Assembly (NCBI GenBank): GCA_027924585.1
Contig: BSBM01000597.1
Coordinates: 3,266,001 to 3,330,000 of the forward strand
From: Larix kaempferi
Lineage: Eukaryota; Streptophyta; Pinopsida; Pinales; Pinaceae
Direction: 5' to 3'
DNA length: 64,000 bases
The notes beneath the pieces are model-generated. The model did no database searches. It had not been told where the DNA came from and saw only the letters and a program-made list of their open reading frames with translations. Within the stretch, counting starts at the first letter, position 1, and the number at the start of each line of letters is the position of its first letter. The position numbers were made by a program, and so were the translations under genes. Below, piece after piece: positions 43,440 to 54,499 of the stretch.

Positions 43440-44030
43440 CTTTCCATACCTTTAGTAGGTGGAGGGGGGAGGAAATACCAATGGCAGTGGTTCCAAAGGT
43501 ATCCTCCGCGTCATCTGAGGTGATTCCGAAGGGGAAATGTTTGCAGGAGAAGAAAAGGGTCCTAACAATGCAATAAGCAAGACGTGCTTAGTAAATTTTT
43601 CTACTATTATACTCAGAATACATCTCAAAGATCTGTGAAAAGAAAGGAAGTATACCTTTCACATGTTGATAATTTGGAGGGGAAGGAAACATGATTGATG
43701 GTGAGACTATTGGGGGACTCAAGTTTCCTGAGGGTGATACAAGGGGACAGTTAGTTGATGAATAAGCAGGGCCTTTAAAAATAACCAACAATCCAATATC
43801 TTAAGAGTGTAACCTTCACCAAGTATAAATTTTGAATATCAAAATAAAACAAAAAGAAAGAAGTATACCTTTTGTGTGTCGATGATGTGGAGGTGAACTA
43901 AACCCAATTGATGGTGAGACTTACAATACGTATCCAAAACGCCCATCTGGAAGTATCATGGATACCATCATCATGCCTTCACATGCCATGCCTCTTCCAT
44001 ACATGATAGGCTGAAATACCATATGAGAAA
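43440..44030 (-). pseudogene. TnpA/Ptta-like CACTA gene fragment with three repeated exons
   Basis: Minus strand. An upstream exon reads PIMYGRGMACEGMMMVSMIL then PDGRFGYV (44015-43920). Three short Pro-rich exons follow, each ending at a Lys-Gly codon split by a GTAT donor: VSPSIGFSSPPHHRHTKG (to 43870), VSPSIMFPSPPNYQHVKG (to 43650) and ISPSES...PLVFPPPPTKG (to 43449). The regular exon and donor structure at ~200-bp spacing indicates tandem exon duplication. PDGRxGY near the end resembles the C-terminus of plant En/Spm accessory proteins; this assignment is from memory of the family pattern. Confidence 0.5.
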
Positions 44031-44073
44031 GTTTAAAAACAAGGTTATTTGAAATTATAACATGTGCACTTTA

Positions 44074-44165
44074 ACAAGCTGGTCACTTATCCTTTAGACC
44101 AAACAAATGAGAGATAAGTGACTAGCTTGTAAAAGTTGTTTCTGGTCACTTATCTCTCATATGAG
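44074..44165. repeat. Inverted repeat with GGTCACTTATC subterminal motif
   Basis: ACAAGCTGGTCACTTATC (44074) is mirrored by GATAAGTGACTAGCTTGT ending at 44130, a hairpin with one mismatch. A third copy, CTGGTCACTTATCTCTCAT, follows at about 44146. The motif is the same family as the TGGTCATTTATC repeats at 42.3-42.7 kb, tying both to one transposon. Confidence 0.75.
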
Positions 44166-44199
44166 CATGTAACAGATAAAAAATTTAGTACTAATAAAA

Positions 44200-45048
44200 T
44201 AAAATACGAAAGTAAACTCCATATATATAATACTTTTAATTAAATAATCACAAGTACATAGACATTTATATAGTAAAATCAAACATATATTTAATTAAAA
44301 AAAAATCTCAACAACGGCCATTATAGGAGAGGGAAACTAATTATTAATAATTATTATAATAAAAAAGTAATAATTGAATGGTATTTTTGTTTTATACTCT
44401 TTAAAAAATTAAATTCTGTTTTTCATAATTTATTTTTTTACTAGTATAATCATTTGTATCCTTATTATATTTGATCCAATTTGGTCCAAATTCCAATACC
44501 ACCAAATTATGCTATTATGCTTCCAACATTAACACACAATTAAAGGGATCATAAGAAATAATATACAAGTTAATATGCTTAGTACTATATGGATTGAAGT
44601 GAAAATGAAATGGTGAGACTTTGAAATAGACCTGCAGTATTCAACCATACATGATAAAATAGAGTCTCGAAGAATTCTTTAACTACAGAAATATTTGGAA
44701 AAAACCAAAGACTCCTCGCTATTTTCAAATATTTTTCAAATTGAAACTAATATTACTAGCATCTTACGTGAGAGAGAAAAATTAAAAAATAGGTGGGAGG
44801 TGGGGGAACCTTTCAATGGAAACTACTTTAATGTGTTCTGCTTCTACCTCAAGAAAATAAAGAATTTATGATTCTTCAGGACAGTGAAATAATACTTAAG
44901 TTCCGCTTCTACTTTAATGTCCATTGTAAAAAAAAAAATGAAAAGTGAAATAATACTTCAGGACATTGAACACTATGATGTAAGAATTTGAGAATCTCCA
45001 GCCTTGGACTATATTCCATGTTTTGCTAATGTCGAGGAAAATGAGGCC
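44200..45048. other. AT-rich sequence left of the 13.1 kb transposon
   Basis: No gene seen. This is the pre-insertion flank of the element at 45058. If the element is excised, the join reads through TCTGCAAC into ATTTCATATTGTACC at 58204. Confidence 0.5.
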
Positions 45049-45057
45049 TTCTGCAAC
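45049..45057. repeat. Left 9-bp target-site duplication
   Basis: TTCTGCAAC immediately precedes the left inverted repeat. The right copy at 58195-58203 is CTCTGCAAC, matching at 8 of 9 positions. Confidence 0.8.
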
Positions 45058-45186
45058 GGCAAGCCATATGCACCCCGCAGCAGACTAATTAAGTCTACTG
45101 CGGACTAATTAAGTCTGTTGCAGGGGTCTCTGACACACTCAATCCTCCGTGCATCTCCTTTTCTCCGGTAAGGAGTTTCCGATATT
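45058..45186 (+). repeat. Left terminal inverted repeat
   Basis: Starts GGCAAGCCATATGCACCCCG and contains CAGACTAATTAAGTCT twice because of a 20-bp internal duplication (about 45078-45117). It then has GTTGCAGGG, CTCTGACAC, CCGTGC and GAGTTTCC blocks in the same order as the reverse complement of the right end. Without the duplication it is about 109 bp, matching the right repeat of 112 bp. Confidence 0.88.
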
Positions 45187-45426
45187 AAGGTATAAGACGG
45201 CTGCTCCCATCATCGCTTCAAAGGTCATGCCAATCATCTTGCATAACCCATGGACAACAGAACCCATGAACCGATGTCATCCTCGCTGAACCCATGGTCC
45301 CATGCCCATGCCAATGGATGGCAATACAGTGTGCATTAATTTCATCTTCATTTAAATTTGATGAGACCTTCAAATTAGGATCTGTAAATTTGTAAACAAG
45401 CCTAATCCATTGTTTTCATTTTTGTT

Positions 45427-45600
45427 GGTGCAGCGAGTGGTTTCAAATGGGGTGAGGAGGATATGAAGGTCAAATATTCCTGGCTAATGGAGGTTCGAGT
45501 TGTCTTCGATCTCCTCGTGGGCACTATCAGTGAGCAACTCGAAATTCTGGACGATGAGAAGAATATTCTAAGATTCAGCATCGTGGGGATTATCACATGA
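45427..45600 (+). pseudogene. Captured PYR/PYL/RCAR abscisic-acid receptor fragment
   Basis: After a possible acceptor (TTGGTGCAG, ends 45433) a frame reads RVVSNG and, after a shift, MEVRVVFDLLVGTISEQLEI then LDDEKNILRFSIVG (45487-45580), followed in another frame by GDYH. PYL receptors have E-V-N-V-V-S-G-L-P-A-x-T-S-T-E-R-L-E-x-L-D-D-E-x-H-x-x-x-F-x-V-V-G-G-D-H-R-L in this region, covering the gate (SGLPA) and latch (HRL) loops. Here the gate loop is FDLLV, so ligand gating would be lost. It is isolated within the transposon, with no remaining START-domain parts before or after, consistent with capture of one exon. Confidence rests on the LEILDDE and following pattern. Confidence 0.68.
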
Positions 45601-45678
45601 TCACCAATCCTCTAGATCCTCTGCAGGTGAACTCTCCTGTGTCCTCTTCGCATCAGAGCCTCAGCCCATGTACAAGAA

Positions 45679-45942
45679 TTAACGAACTCCCAATGCTGCA
45701 TTTATCACTTCCCCGCAATCTGACTTAGCAGCTGCTTCGAGGTTCTCCAAATTGTTGTAAGCCCCAATTTTTAACTCAAAGGACTCTTGAGTCTCCTCCA
45801 AAGTTTTCCAGGAAAAGTAAACATTACTACAGTAATCTGTTTCGACCAAGAGTAGCGAATTTGGCCGGGTTTTGGCCCAAATGGACACATACAATGGAGG
45901 ATGCGCTTTCAAACACGAACTTGTCAATCGAGTTGAGATCAA
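45679..45942 (-). CDS. Unrecognised 87-codon frame, possibly captured exon
   Basis: Minus-strand open frame with natural-looking composition ending LKIGAYNNLENLEAAAKSDC, GEVINAALGVR. No family was recognised. It lies next to the PYL fragment but on the opposite strand, so it would be a separate capture if real. Confidence 0.3.
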   Translation of the reverse strand: MISTRLTSSCLKAHPPLYVSIWAKTRPNSLLLVETDYCSNVYFSWKTLEETQESFELKIGAYNNLENLEAAAKSDCGEVINAALGVR

Positions 45943-45999
45943 TGTTTCAGTTATCAGTGGGAATGGATGAGTAAAGTAGTGTGAAATGCAAGAATATTT

Positions 46000-48135
46000 T
46001 TCTACGGGAGTGGATATTTTCCAGGATTTTGAATGGTTTGAAAATTTTCAAATCAAGAACTGTCACAAACTGAAACGTATGCAGAGAGTCTTAATAATTG
46101 AAAACAGGCATCCTCGTGCAAGCCCAACCACCAATCCATAACATTTCAAGGAGAAAGTTCAATTTCATTCAACCGAGAAATGTGACAAAAATCTTCAACA
46201 TTTTGTGGCAAGTTCATAGTATGAATGTTTTTCTATATTTTTATAATATTGATATAATTTTAGACTATTTTTATTGTAGGTTAATATAATTTCTATTTCG
46301 AAAGATTCGTTTTTTTTTAAGAATATTATTGCCTACCTATCCAGTTTTCCAATGCGATGTAATTTTAATTTTTTTAATTTAATTTTACGAAGTTATTTAA
46401 TTTAATAAAACATTTTGATAAAATTTTAAATCTAATTTATTATTTTTAAATAAAATTAATCACTACTAAATTCATAATAAAATTAATTAAAATTTAATAT
46501 ATAGGGATTTTAATAGATCGGACGCCCTTTGAGAGAATGGTGCTCATTAAGTTATGGTTGAATTTTTTTATTTGGTTCAACTTATTATTTACAAGCGAAA
46601 TAAATAAAAATGTTTTTTATAAATTATTAGTTCAGGCCAAAGATTATAGGATAACTTTTTTTTTTAAATTTTCACATATAATTAATTAGTTGGTTTTTTT
46701 TTTAATTTAAAAAAAATCATAAAAAATTATTTGATAGTTTTTATTTTTCATATTAAATAATACATTTAATATTATTTGTTTCAATATGTTTATCACCAAT
46801 CCACAATCAAGAATTAAACTTATATATTTAATCTTATCGAATTAATCAACAATCATAAAATCACAATGATGACCATATGCTTGCTTGAGGGAATACACGA
46901 TATAAACTCTATAGGGTGACTTCCAACATTTGATTATTTAAAATGTAATGTTTTTTTAATAATGAAATTTTGTCAATTTATTTAAATTTTAATATTTTTA
47001 AAACAAATTATGTTTTAAATATTTTTATAATTTTATTAAAAATATTTTTTTTAAAGTATTTTATGATTATCATTTTACATTTAAATTTGGGATATTCTCT
47101 AAAATATAAAACATTTTCACATTAAAATAATAATTTGTCAAAATCCACCATCACATAGCTCAAATTTTAGTGAATAGTTTATACATCTCATATTTTAGAT
47201 AATAGTGACTACTCATAAGAATGTCATATATATTTGAATATTTGAATGCATGTCAATATTTCTATGCATTAGGAATAAATAAAAAAACATAATCCACCAT
47301 CACATAGCTCAAATTTTAGTGAATAGTTTATGCATCTCATATTTTGGATAATAGTAGCTACTCATAAGAATATCATATATTTGAACATTTGAATGCATGT
47401 CAATATTTCTATGCATTAGGAATTTAAAAAAAAACATTTTTTATTCTTTAATTGTCTCTTTAACTGTTCATTTATTTTTAACACTTTGATGGTAAATCAT
47501 ATGATGTAGATAACATATTATATTATGGTGTCATCATATTATTATTAATTTTTTTAATTAAATAAACTTTCCATGTATCTCTATATGTAGTTCCCAATAA
47601 CTTTTGTTGTAAGTGCTCTTAGTTTGTATGGAAGTTTTATTTTGATTTAAATGATCTACATGAGATTTTTTTGTTAGTTATTTTCAATGATGCAAGTGAC
47701 ACTAATGTACTGGTTCCATGCCTTTATTTTCAGATCAATAACAATAAATTAATTTTATTGCCTTAGATAAATGAGAATTAAAAAATTTATAAGTGTGGTT
47801 TGACCATTAAATAATTTGAGAAGTTATTACTTGTATAGTTTATAAAAAGAAAACTTGTTGGAGTGGGTAGAGGAGCTAGTAATCCATGTTTCTTGGTTAT
47901 GAGTTTAGTAATGGTATAGTGAATGCATGGCTTAATATATAACCTTATTTCATGCATGTATGGTGAAGAAACACTTTTTTTGAGAAATGGGTGAAATTGA
48001 GTTGTAATTTTCAATTTCTCATTCGAGAAAAAAGTAAAAACAAAAATTTGTCCGAGAGATTTTAAATTTCTAGGCCAAGAATTTAACAATTTCTCATTTG
48101 AGAGTTTGGTCAAGTTTTAGAAATAAGATTATTTC
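46000..48135. other. AT-rich transposon interior
   Basis: No gene seen. Long A/T-rich stretches from 46230 to 47140, then a ~140-bp direct repeat (47143-47424), then further AT-rich DNA. Frames here are short and without character. Confidence 0.5.
47143..47424. repeat. Direct repeat of about 135-140 bp
   Basis: AATCCACCATCACATAGCTC begins copies at about 47142 and 47291. Both run through AAATTTTAGTGAATAGTTTA, ATACTCATAAGAAT-like and CAATATTTCTATGCATTAGG. The copies differ at several positions, so the duplication is older than the 38-bp and 40-bp ones elsewhere. Confidence 0.88.
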
Positions 48136-48140
48136 TAAAC

Positions 48141-48245
48141 TCTGGCCTGCAACATCACCCGCCAAATGGTAGTCCATTGGCCCGCAACATCACCTGCCAA
48201 ATGACAGTCCATTGGCCCGCAACATCACCTGTGAAACAACATTCA
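48141..48245. repeat. Three copies of a 38-40 bp repeat
   Basis: GGCCTGCAACATCACCCGCC...AGTCCATT and two following copies with GGCCCGCAACATCACCTG, ending in a diverged CATTCATTTG. The units carry CTGCAACATCACC, reminiscent of the TGCAAC of the target site, but this is probably coincidental. Confidence 0.85.
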
Positions 48246-49688
48246 TTTGTCTTCAACAGGTTTGAGCTCTATTCTTCCCCATCGCTCGGCAGCACCGAGT
48301 ATATAACTATTTCTTGAATTAATATTTATGACCAAATCATAAACTTGAACTAATACTTGAATTTAGATTGAGGCTGGGATGCTCTTCCCCATCAAAATTT
48401 ATTGGCTCAATAGGTGATCTTTCGAATCGATGGGTTTGGAAGTATTTAATTAGCTCCTGTAAATCCTTCACTACCAAACACTATTTAACCCTCCAGAATC
48501 ATTGTGGGTTGAAACATTAACTATAGGACTGCATATCAAAAGTCAACTATCCAAATTCAACTGGCCAAACCCCAATAGGGACTCCGGAAATAGGAATAGA
48601 CTCAATTCCTATGGAAAATCCAAACAAATGGAAGTTTTAACCCCCCTAAATAAAATCCAAAACCAGGAACATTTTTTCTCTCGGGAGGAACTCGGAAGTT
48701 CCAATAGTTTTCCCCCTTCTATTTTCCAAGTAAGTTGCCTTATTTCTATTTAGTTATTTGATTAAATGTGGTTTGTAGATTGGTTTGTAATATTTATGAA
48801 TTTATTTAAGTGAAATACGGTGGGTAGTAGATTTCCCTTTTGGGATATTCGAATGATTTGAAGTGTTATTTTGTTGAATACACGTAATAGATTCTATTAT
48901 ATGATGATCGAAGTGAGCAATATGTACGATGTTAACTTAGTACTGTATGGATCAAATGCATTTGATTTATTTTCGGGTTGTCAACCGAGTGGTTACATAC
49001 ATATTTTATTTTGTTTTATATTTAAACATATGTGTGGTTCAAGAACTATCACATTTTGTTTTATTCAAATATATGCCCTTTATCATTTAGTTGAGCTATG
49101 CGATTCGGGAATTGCAGAGGAGGAATTATATGTGCGCGTGTGTGTGTGTGTGTGTTGATTTATAGAAAACATAGTTATAGTTTTTAATGAAGAGAACATT
49201 ATGAAAATCATATTATTTATGGCTTATGGATCTGTACATGAAGTCAAATTAGAATTCGGTTCTGGATGAATGTAAATTTATTGTGCTCTAGGTCGATTCA
49301 AGCCACCGAATAGTGCCAACTGTCTCATTTCTTGAGTATTTCTTGTCAGCTAACCCTGAACCAAGTTGCAGCTAGATACAACACCTGATAGTATACTGCT
49401 TCTCAATTATACCTTGCTCCCATAACTTGGATTTACTTCTATGCGGATCTACCTCAACTTGTGACTATAGGTGAACCTCATATCATTTTCGGTCAGGCTT
49501 GACGCCTCAGCATAGACAGGAAGTGATCTTTGTAGTCTATATGTAGTCAATCTTCAACAGATTTAAGTTTGATGGATTAATGCTTCACATGTTAGCTATG
49601 CATATTCAATGAATAACTAGCTCTGTGTAATGTTAATGCAACGCCTTTAGCGATAACTCTATAGTCAGCCATTATGCTAAAATACATT
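48246..49688. other. No supportable gene
   Basis: Mixed-composition DNA with only short frames. A (TG)n microsatellite lies at about 49135-49156. Nothing recognised. Confidence 0.45.
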
Positions 49689-49968
49689 AGCGATAACTGG
49701 TATATACATTAGTGTATATACTAGTATACACATTAGTATATATTAGTGTATATACCAATATATACACTACTATATACACTGGCATATATACTAGGATATC
49801 CACTAGTGTATATACTAGACTAGTATATACATTAGTGTATATATTGGTGTAGTATATACACTAGTGTATATACTGGTGTAGTATATATGCTAGTGTATAT
49901 ACTAGTATATACATCAGTGTATATACTATTATATACACCAGTGTACATCAATATATAAACACTAACTT
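49689..49968. repeat. Palindromic minisatellite block A1
   Basis: Tandem, partly degenerate units of the type GTATATACACTAGTGTATAT with ACTRGTATATAC links, about 20-24 bp long. The core TACACTAGTGTA is a perfect palindrome, so each unit can pair with itself and with its neighbours. Confidence 0.88.
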
Positions 49969-49989
49969 ACTGTCTTAGCGGTAGGGGTT

Positions 49990-50265
49990 AGGATATGAGG
50001 GGGGGATATGGGGGTGAGGCATGGGCGGTTAAGGGAGGGATCAAGGTAAATTTGAGAGAGGGCAAGGGATTATTGTCCCAAGTGGATGATATGGGGAGTG
50101 GGGGGATTGGGAGAGATAGAAAGAAAGGGGTGTTAAGGTAGCGGGAGTAGGGGGTTTAGTGGCAGGGGAAGAAAAGGGGTTTAGAGAGACAGAGAGAGAG
50201 AGATTAGGGGTTAGGGGTTTAGACAGATAGATATTTTAGGGGTTTAGAGAGAGAGATCAGGTGGT
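49990..50265 (+). repeat. Purine-rich tract with telomere-like TTAGGGG/TTTAG motifs
   Basis: Strong strand asymmetry: runs of GAGAGA and GGGG with very few C. Around 50200-50240 GATTAGGGGTTAGGGGTTTAG and TTTTAGGGGTTTAGAG resemble degenerate plant telomere repeat (TTTAGGG), but the phase is irregular, so a true interstitial telomere is doubtful. Confidence 0.5.
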
Positions 50266-50499
50266 GGTGGTTATGCTATATGATGTTTTTATTTTCTTGA
50301 AGTAAAACTGTTAGGCGACATATCGGTGTGGATATGCTGCAAACGTTTATGCATCGCATAAAATATCATTTTTTTCATAATTTATATATTGTATAGATAT
50401 ATATTTATGATGCCATAGTCTTTTGTAACTTAGACATAATTGAGAGCAAAAATGTGTTGAACCTATAAAATTGAGAGCACTTCTATATTTGGCATGCAC

Positions 50500-50582
50500 A
50501 AATATACATAAGAGCCTTTCGTATATGCGCATATATAGAAGAGCCTTCTGTATATGCACATATATAGAAGGCGCATATACTC
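50500..50582. repeat. Isolated copies of the class B palindrome
   Basis: CCTTTCGTATATGCGCATAT, CCTTCTGTATATGCACATAT and GGCGCATATAC lie together here, 2.5 kb before the main class B array at 53.1 kb. They may be founder or dispersed copies. Confidence 0.7.
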
Positions 50583-51095
50583 AATTAATAAATAATATTA
50601 TTTTATATAGAAGAACATAGTGAATAATTGAAATATGAAATGATTAATAAGGGAAGGATATGGCCAAATTAAAATGATTAAAATAAATATTTAAAATTAA
50701 AGTGGAACCATGTGAATAATGTAGGTGGAACCATGTACAAGGCATACAAAACCATGTGTAATTAAGGAACCTTGAACAGTGTTAGTTGAGCCATGAATAT
50801 CATAAGCATTATTTATGGACCATGAACCATTTGGTGAGTAATGAATACATGGTCACAAGGTGGTGGAATCATGAATAATGCATATGGAAACTTGTTTAAT
50901 GTCCCTAGTTTTGAACGTTGACAAAGGTTATGTAAATGATGTAATATCATTGATAATTATAAGGAACATGGTGAGGAGGTCAAGGCCAAAGACCTACCAT
51001 GGATGTCCTTATTAGAGGGTTGGGGGTTAGGTGTAGGTATTACATGTGTCACAATATAGTAACCAATAGAGTCGAGGGGGAGGTTGGAATGAATC

Positions 51096-51270
51096 ATATA
51101 CAGTGATATATATACTGGTATATACACTGGTATATACACTAGTGTGTATACTTTTATATACACTGGTGTATATACGAGTATATACACTAGTGTATATACA
51201 GGTATATACTGGTATTACAGAATTTGTCGTATATATTCGTATATACACTAGTGTATATACTGGTATTACA
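51096..51270. repeat. Palindromic minisatellite block A2
   Basis: The same unit as block A1 (TATATACTGGTATATACACT, GGTGTATATACGAGTATATA), about 8 copies. It is separated from A1 by 1.1 kb of unrelated DNA. Confidence 0.88.
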
Positions 51271-51502
51271 AAATGTTTCACATGTTTGAACACTGAATGG
51301 TTGTTGTAAAAGAGAATATCCAAGATCCACAATTTTCGTGGTCATGTTTCTCAAATTGTTTCATTGTTGCCATTCCATGGGATGGAGATATGCATATTTG
51401 AAGATAGGGGGATATGTTTATATGTGCAATACATAAAGCATAAATATCCATGATAATCAATTTGTGGTCTTGGTTTCTCCCATTTTTTTTTCTCTCGAGT
51501 CA

Positions 51503-52132
51503 CTGGTGTATATACACCAGTGTATATACCAGTATATGCATTGGTGTATATACCTGTATATATATTAGTGTATATACCAATATATACACTGATGTATATA
51601 CACTAGTGTATATGTTGGTATATACATTGATGTATATACCAGTATATACACCAGTGTATATGGGTATATACACTGATATATATAATGGTGTATACACTGG
51701 TGTATATACTAGTGTATTCACTGGATGTACCGGTATATACACTAATGTATATACTGGTATATACACTCAGTGTATATACTGGTATATACACTGGTGTATA
51801 ACGAGTATATACACTGGTGTGTATACCAATATATACACTAGTGTGAATACCAGTATACATACCAACCAGTGTATATACCAGTATATACAATGGTGTGTAT
51901 ACCAGTATACACACCAACCAATGTATATATTGGTATATACATTGGTTGGTGTGTATACTGGTATACACACCATTGTATATACTGGTATATACATTGGTGT
52001 GCACTGGTGTGTATACTAGTATACACACTGGTGTGTATACTGGTATACACACCAGTGTGTATACTGGTATACACACCAGTGTGTATATATCGATCTATAC
52101 ACTAGTATATACACTGGTGTATACACCGGTGT
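51503..52132. repeat. Palindromic minisatellite block A3
   Basis: About 630 bp of CACTGGTGTATATACACCAG and related units with variable linkers, including a longer variant with ACCAACCA. Because the unit lacks stop codons in several frames, long meaningless open frames cross it on both strands. Confidence 0.92.
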
Positions 52133-52134
52133 GT

Positions 52135-52430
52135 ATTTTCCTCGGATTTTGGTCCCAGAATTGATCCATAGACAGATGTATCTGAGAATGTGGGGATTGT
52201 ATCTTCTCCAGACTTCGGTCCCAGAATTGATCCGTAGACAGATATTTTCGAGAATGTGGGGATTGTATCATCCCGGACGACGGTCCCAGAATTGATCCAT
52301 AGATAGATGTCTCCGAGAATGTGGGGATTGTATCATCCTCGGACAAAGGTCCTAGAATTGATCCGTAGACAGATGTCTCCGAGAATGTGGGGATTGTATC
52401 ATCCCCGGACTTCGGTCCCATAATTGATCT
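52135..52430. repeat. 66-bp tandem repeat between class A blocks
   Basis: About four and a half copies with a period of 65-66 bp. Each contains GGTCCCAGAATTGATCC (starts near 52151, 52217, 52282, 52348, 52414), ATAGACAGATGT-like sequence and GAGAATGTGGGGATTGTATC. Copies are highly similar. The block is of wholly different sequence from the palindromic units on both sides. Confidence 0.93.
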
Positions 52431-52712
52431 TACCAGTGTATACACCAGTATATACATCGGTAACATATACCAGTATATACATACACCAATATATACATCA
52501 ATGTATATACCCATATATACACAGGTGTATATACTGGTATATACACTGGTGTGTATACACTAGTATACACACCAGTGTATATATTGGTATACACACTGGT
52601 GTATATACCAATATATACACTGGTGTATATACTGGTATATACACTGGTGTATACATCGATATATACATCAATGTATATACCGATATATACACCAGTGTAT
52701 AGGTATACAGGT
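52431..52712. repeat. Palindromic minisatellite block A4
   Basis: Class A units resume directly after the 66-bp block with ACCAGTGTATACACCAGTAT and continue to about 52712. The 66-bp block therefore lies within what was once one array. Confidence 0.9.
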
Positions 52713-53094
52713 CTCACTAAGGAGGATGGTAAAGTTCAAGTACTGGAAGAGGGAAAGCAAGAATACGAAATAAGTGGTGAAGTATCCAAAAAAGAATTGC
52801 ACATCAATGAAATGTATCTTAATTCAAAAAGATTACAGGGGTGTTTCTAGCGTCGTTTGAAGCTTTGGCAATGCTAAAATATATGAGGTGAAGGCAAAGA
52901 TGGATAAGAGTGTGCGGATAAGAGTGTGTTGACCCTTACTATCCCCAATTCGCCAGGCCGCAAGCCTCATATCAAGTTGGACCAAGATCAATATCATGTT
53001 GAGAATCCATGGGCTAGATGCAACTTACTAATCATTAATGACTTGCATCCAATCAAGATCTGGATCTCAACCTCTAAATGTATGCAATTTTCTC
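52713..53094 (+). other. Unique sequence between arrays, possible lost exon
   Basis: Plus-strand frame 52720-52848 reads GLTKEDGKVQVLEEGKQEYE, ISGEVSKKELHINEMYL, then stops. It could be an upstream exon of the gene at 54.5 kb, because it is in the same orientation and unlike the flanking repeats, but no motif supports this. Confidence 0.3.
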
Positions 53095-54480
53095 TCCGAA
53101 TTTGTGCATATACGAAAGCTTCCGTATATGCGCAACACATATACGGAAGCTTTTGTATATGCCCTGCTTCCGTATATGTGCAACAGCTTCCGCATATGTA
53201 TATGCGCAACAACTTCCACATATGTATATGCGCAATAGCTTTTGTATATCAGCTTCTGTATATACTGAAGCTGTTATGCATATACATATGCGGAAGCTAG
53301 TGCACATATACAGAACAGAAGCTTCCGTATATGCGCAGCGCATATACGGAAGCTGCGCATATGCGGAAGCTGTTGCGCATATACGGAAGCTTCCGTATAT
53401 GCGCAGCGCATATACGGAAGCTGCGCATATACGGAAGCTTCCATATATACATAGCTACTTTCGTATTTGCGCAAGGCATATATGGAATCTATTGCACATA
53501 TACGAAAACTTCCATATATGCGCTGCTGCACATATACGGAAGCTTCCATATATGCGCAACTGCTTCCGTATATGCGCAACAACTTTCGTATATGTCTTGC
53601 GCATATACGGAAGCCTGGTATATACAGAAGCATATATACAAAAGCGTTTGTATATGCACAGCTGCGTATATACAGAAGCTTTTGTATATTTGTAGCTGCG
53701 TATATACAGAAGCTTCAATATATGCGCAACTTCGTGTATACGAAAGTTGTTGTGCATATATGGAAACTTTCGTATATGCGCAGCTGCCATATGTGTGTTG
53801 AGCATTTACGGACGCTTTCGTATATGCGCACTAGCTTCTGTATATGCCTTGCACATATATGGAAGCTGCACATATACGGAAGCAACTGCGCATATACGGA
53901 AGCTTCTGTATATGCGCAGCTGCTTCCGTATATGTGCAGCTTTCGTATATGCGCAACTTCTGTATATGCGCAAGGAATATATGGAAGTTGTTGCGCATAT
54001 ACAGAAGCTTCCATATATGCACTGCGCATATACGAAAGCTTTCGTATATGCACAATGCATATACGCAAGTTGTGCATATACAGAAGCATTTTTATATGGG
54101 CGGCTTCTGTACATGCCTTGCGCATATACGGAAGATTCTGTATATGCGCAACAACTTCCGTATATTCCTTGCACATATACGGAAGTTGCTGCGTATATAC
54201 GGAAGCTTCTGTATATGCATTGCGCATATACGAAAGCTTCCGTATATGCATAGCTGCTTCTGTATATGCGCAAGGCATATATGGAAGTTGTTGCACATAT
54301 ATGGAAGCTTCCATAAATGCACAACGCACATATGGAAGCTGCGCATATACAGAAGTTTCCATATATGCACAACAACTTTTGTATATACGAAGTTGCGCAT
54401 ATACTAAGCTTCTGTATATACGCACCTACGCATTTACAGAAGCTTCTGTATATACGCTTTTGTATATATGCAGCTTCCAT
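53095..54480. repeat. 1.4 kb array of perfect and near-perfect palindromes (class B)
   Basis: Units of the type GCGCATATACGGAAGC and GCTTCCGTATATGCGC alternate in both orientations. Together they form palindromes centred on GGAAGCTTCC, a HindIII site, or on GCGC. Some 40-50 half-units are present with scattered C/T and G/A differences. Such a block could form hairpins or cruciforms on either strand. Its long open frames on both strands are composition artefacts. Confidence 0.95.
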
Positions 54481-54499
54481 ATGTACGTCATTGCTTCAT

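Noticed and set aside
49135-49156. (TG)n run as a regulatory element
   Set aside because: Ordinary dinucleotide microsatellite with no gene next to it.
50150-50265. Interstitial telomere repeat
   Set aside because: TTAGGGG and TTTAG motifs are out of phase and embedded in a general purine tract; no run of exact TTTAGGG units.
49689-54480. CRISPR-like regular repeats
   Set aside because: Units are palindromic and directly adjacent or irregularly spaced, without unique spacers of constant length, and the sequence is eukaryotic.
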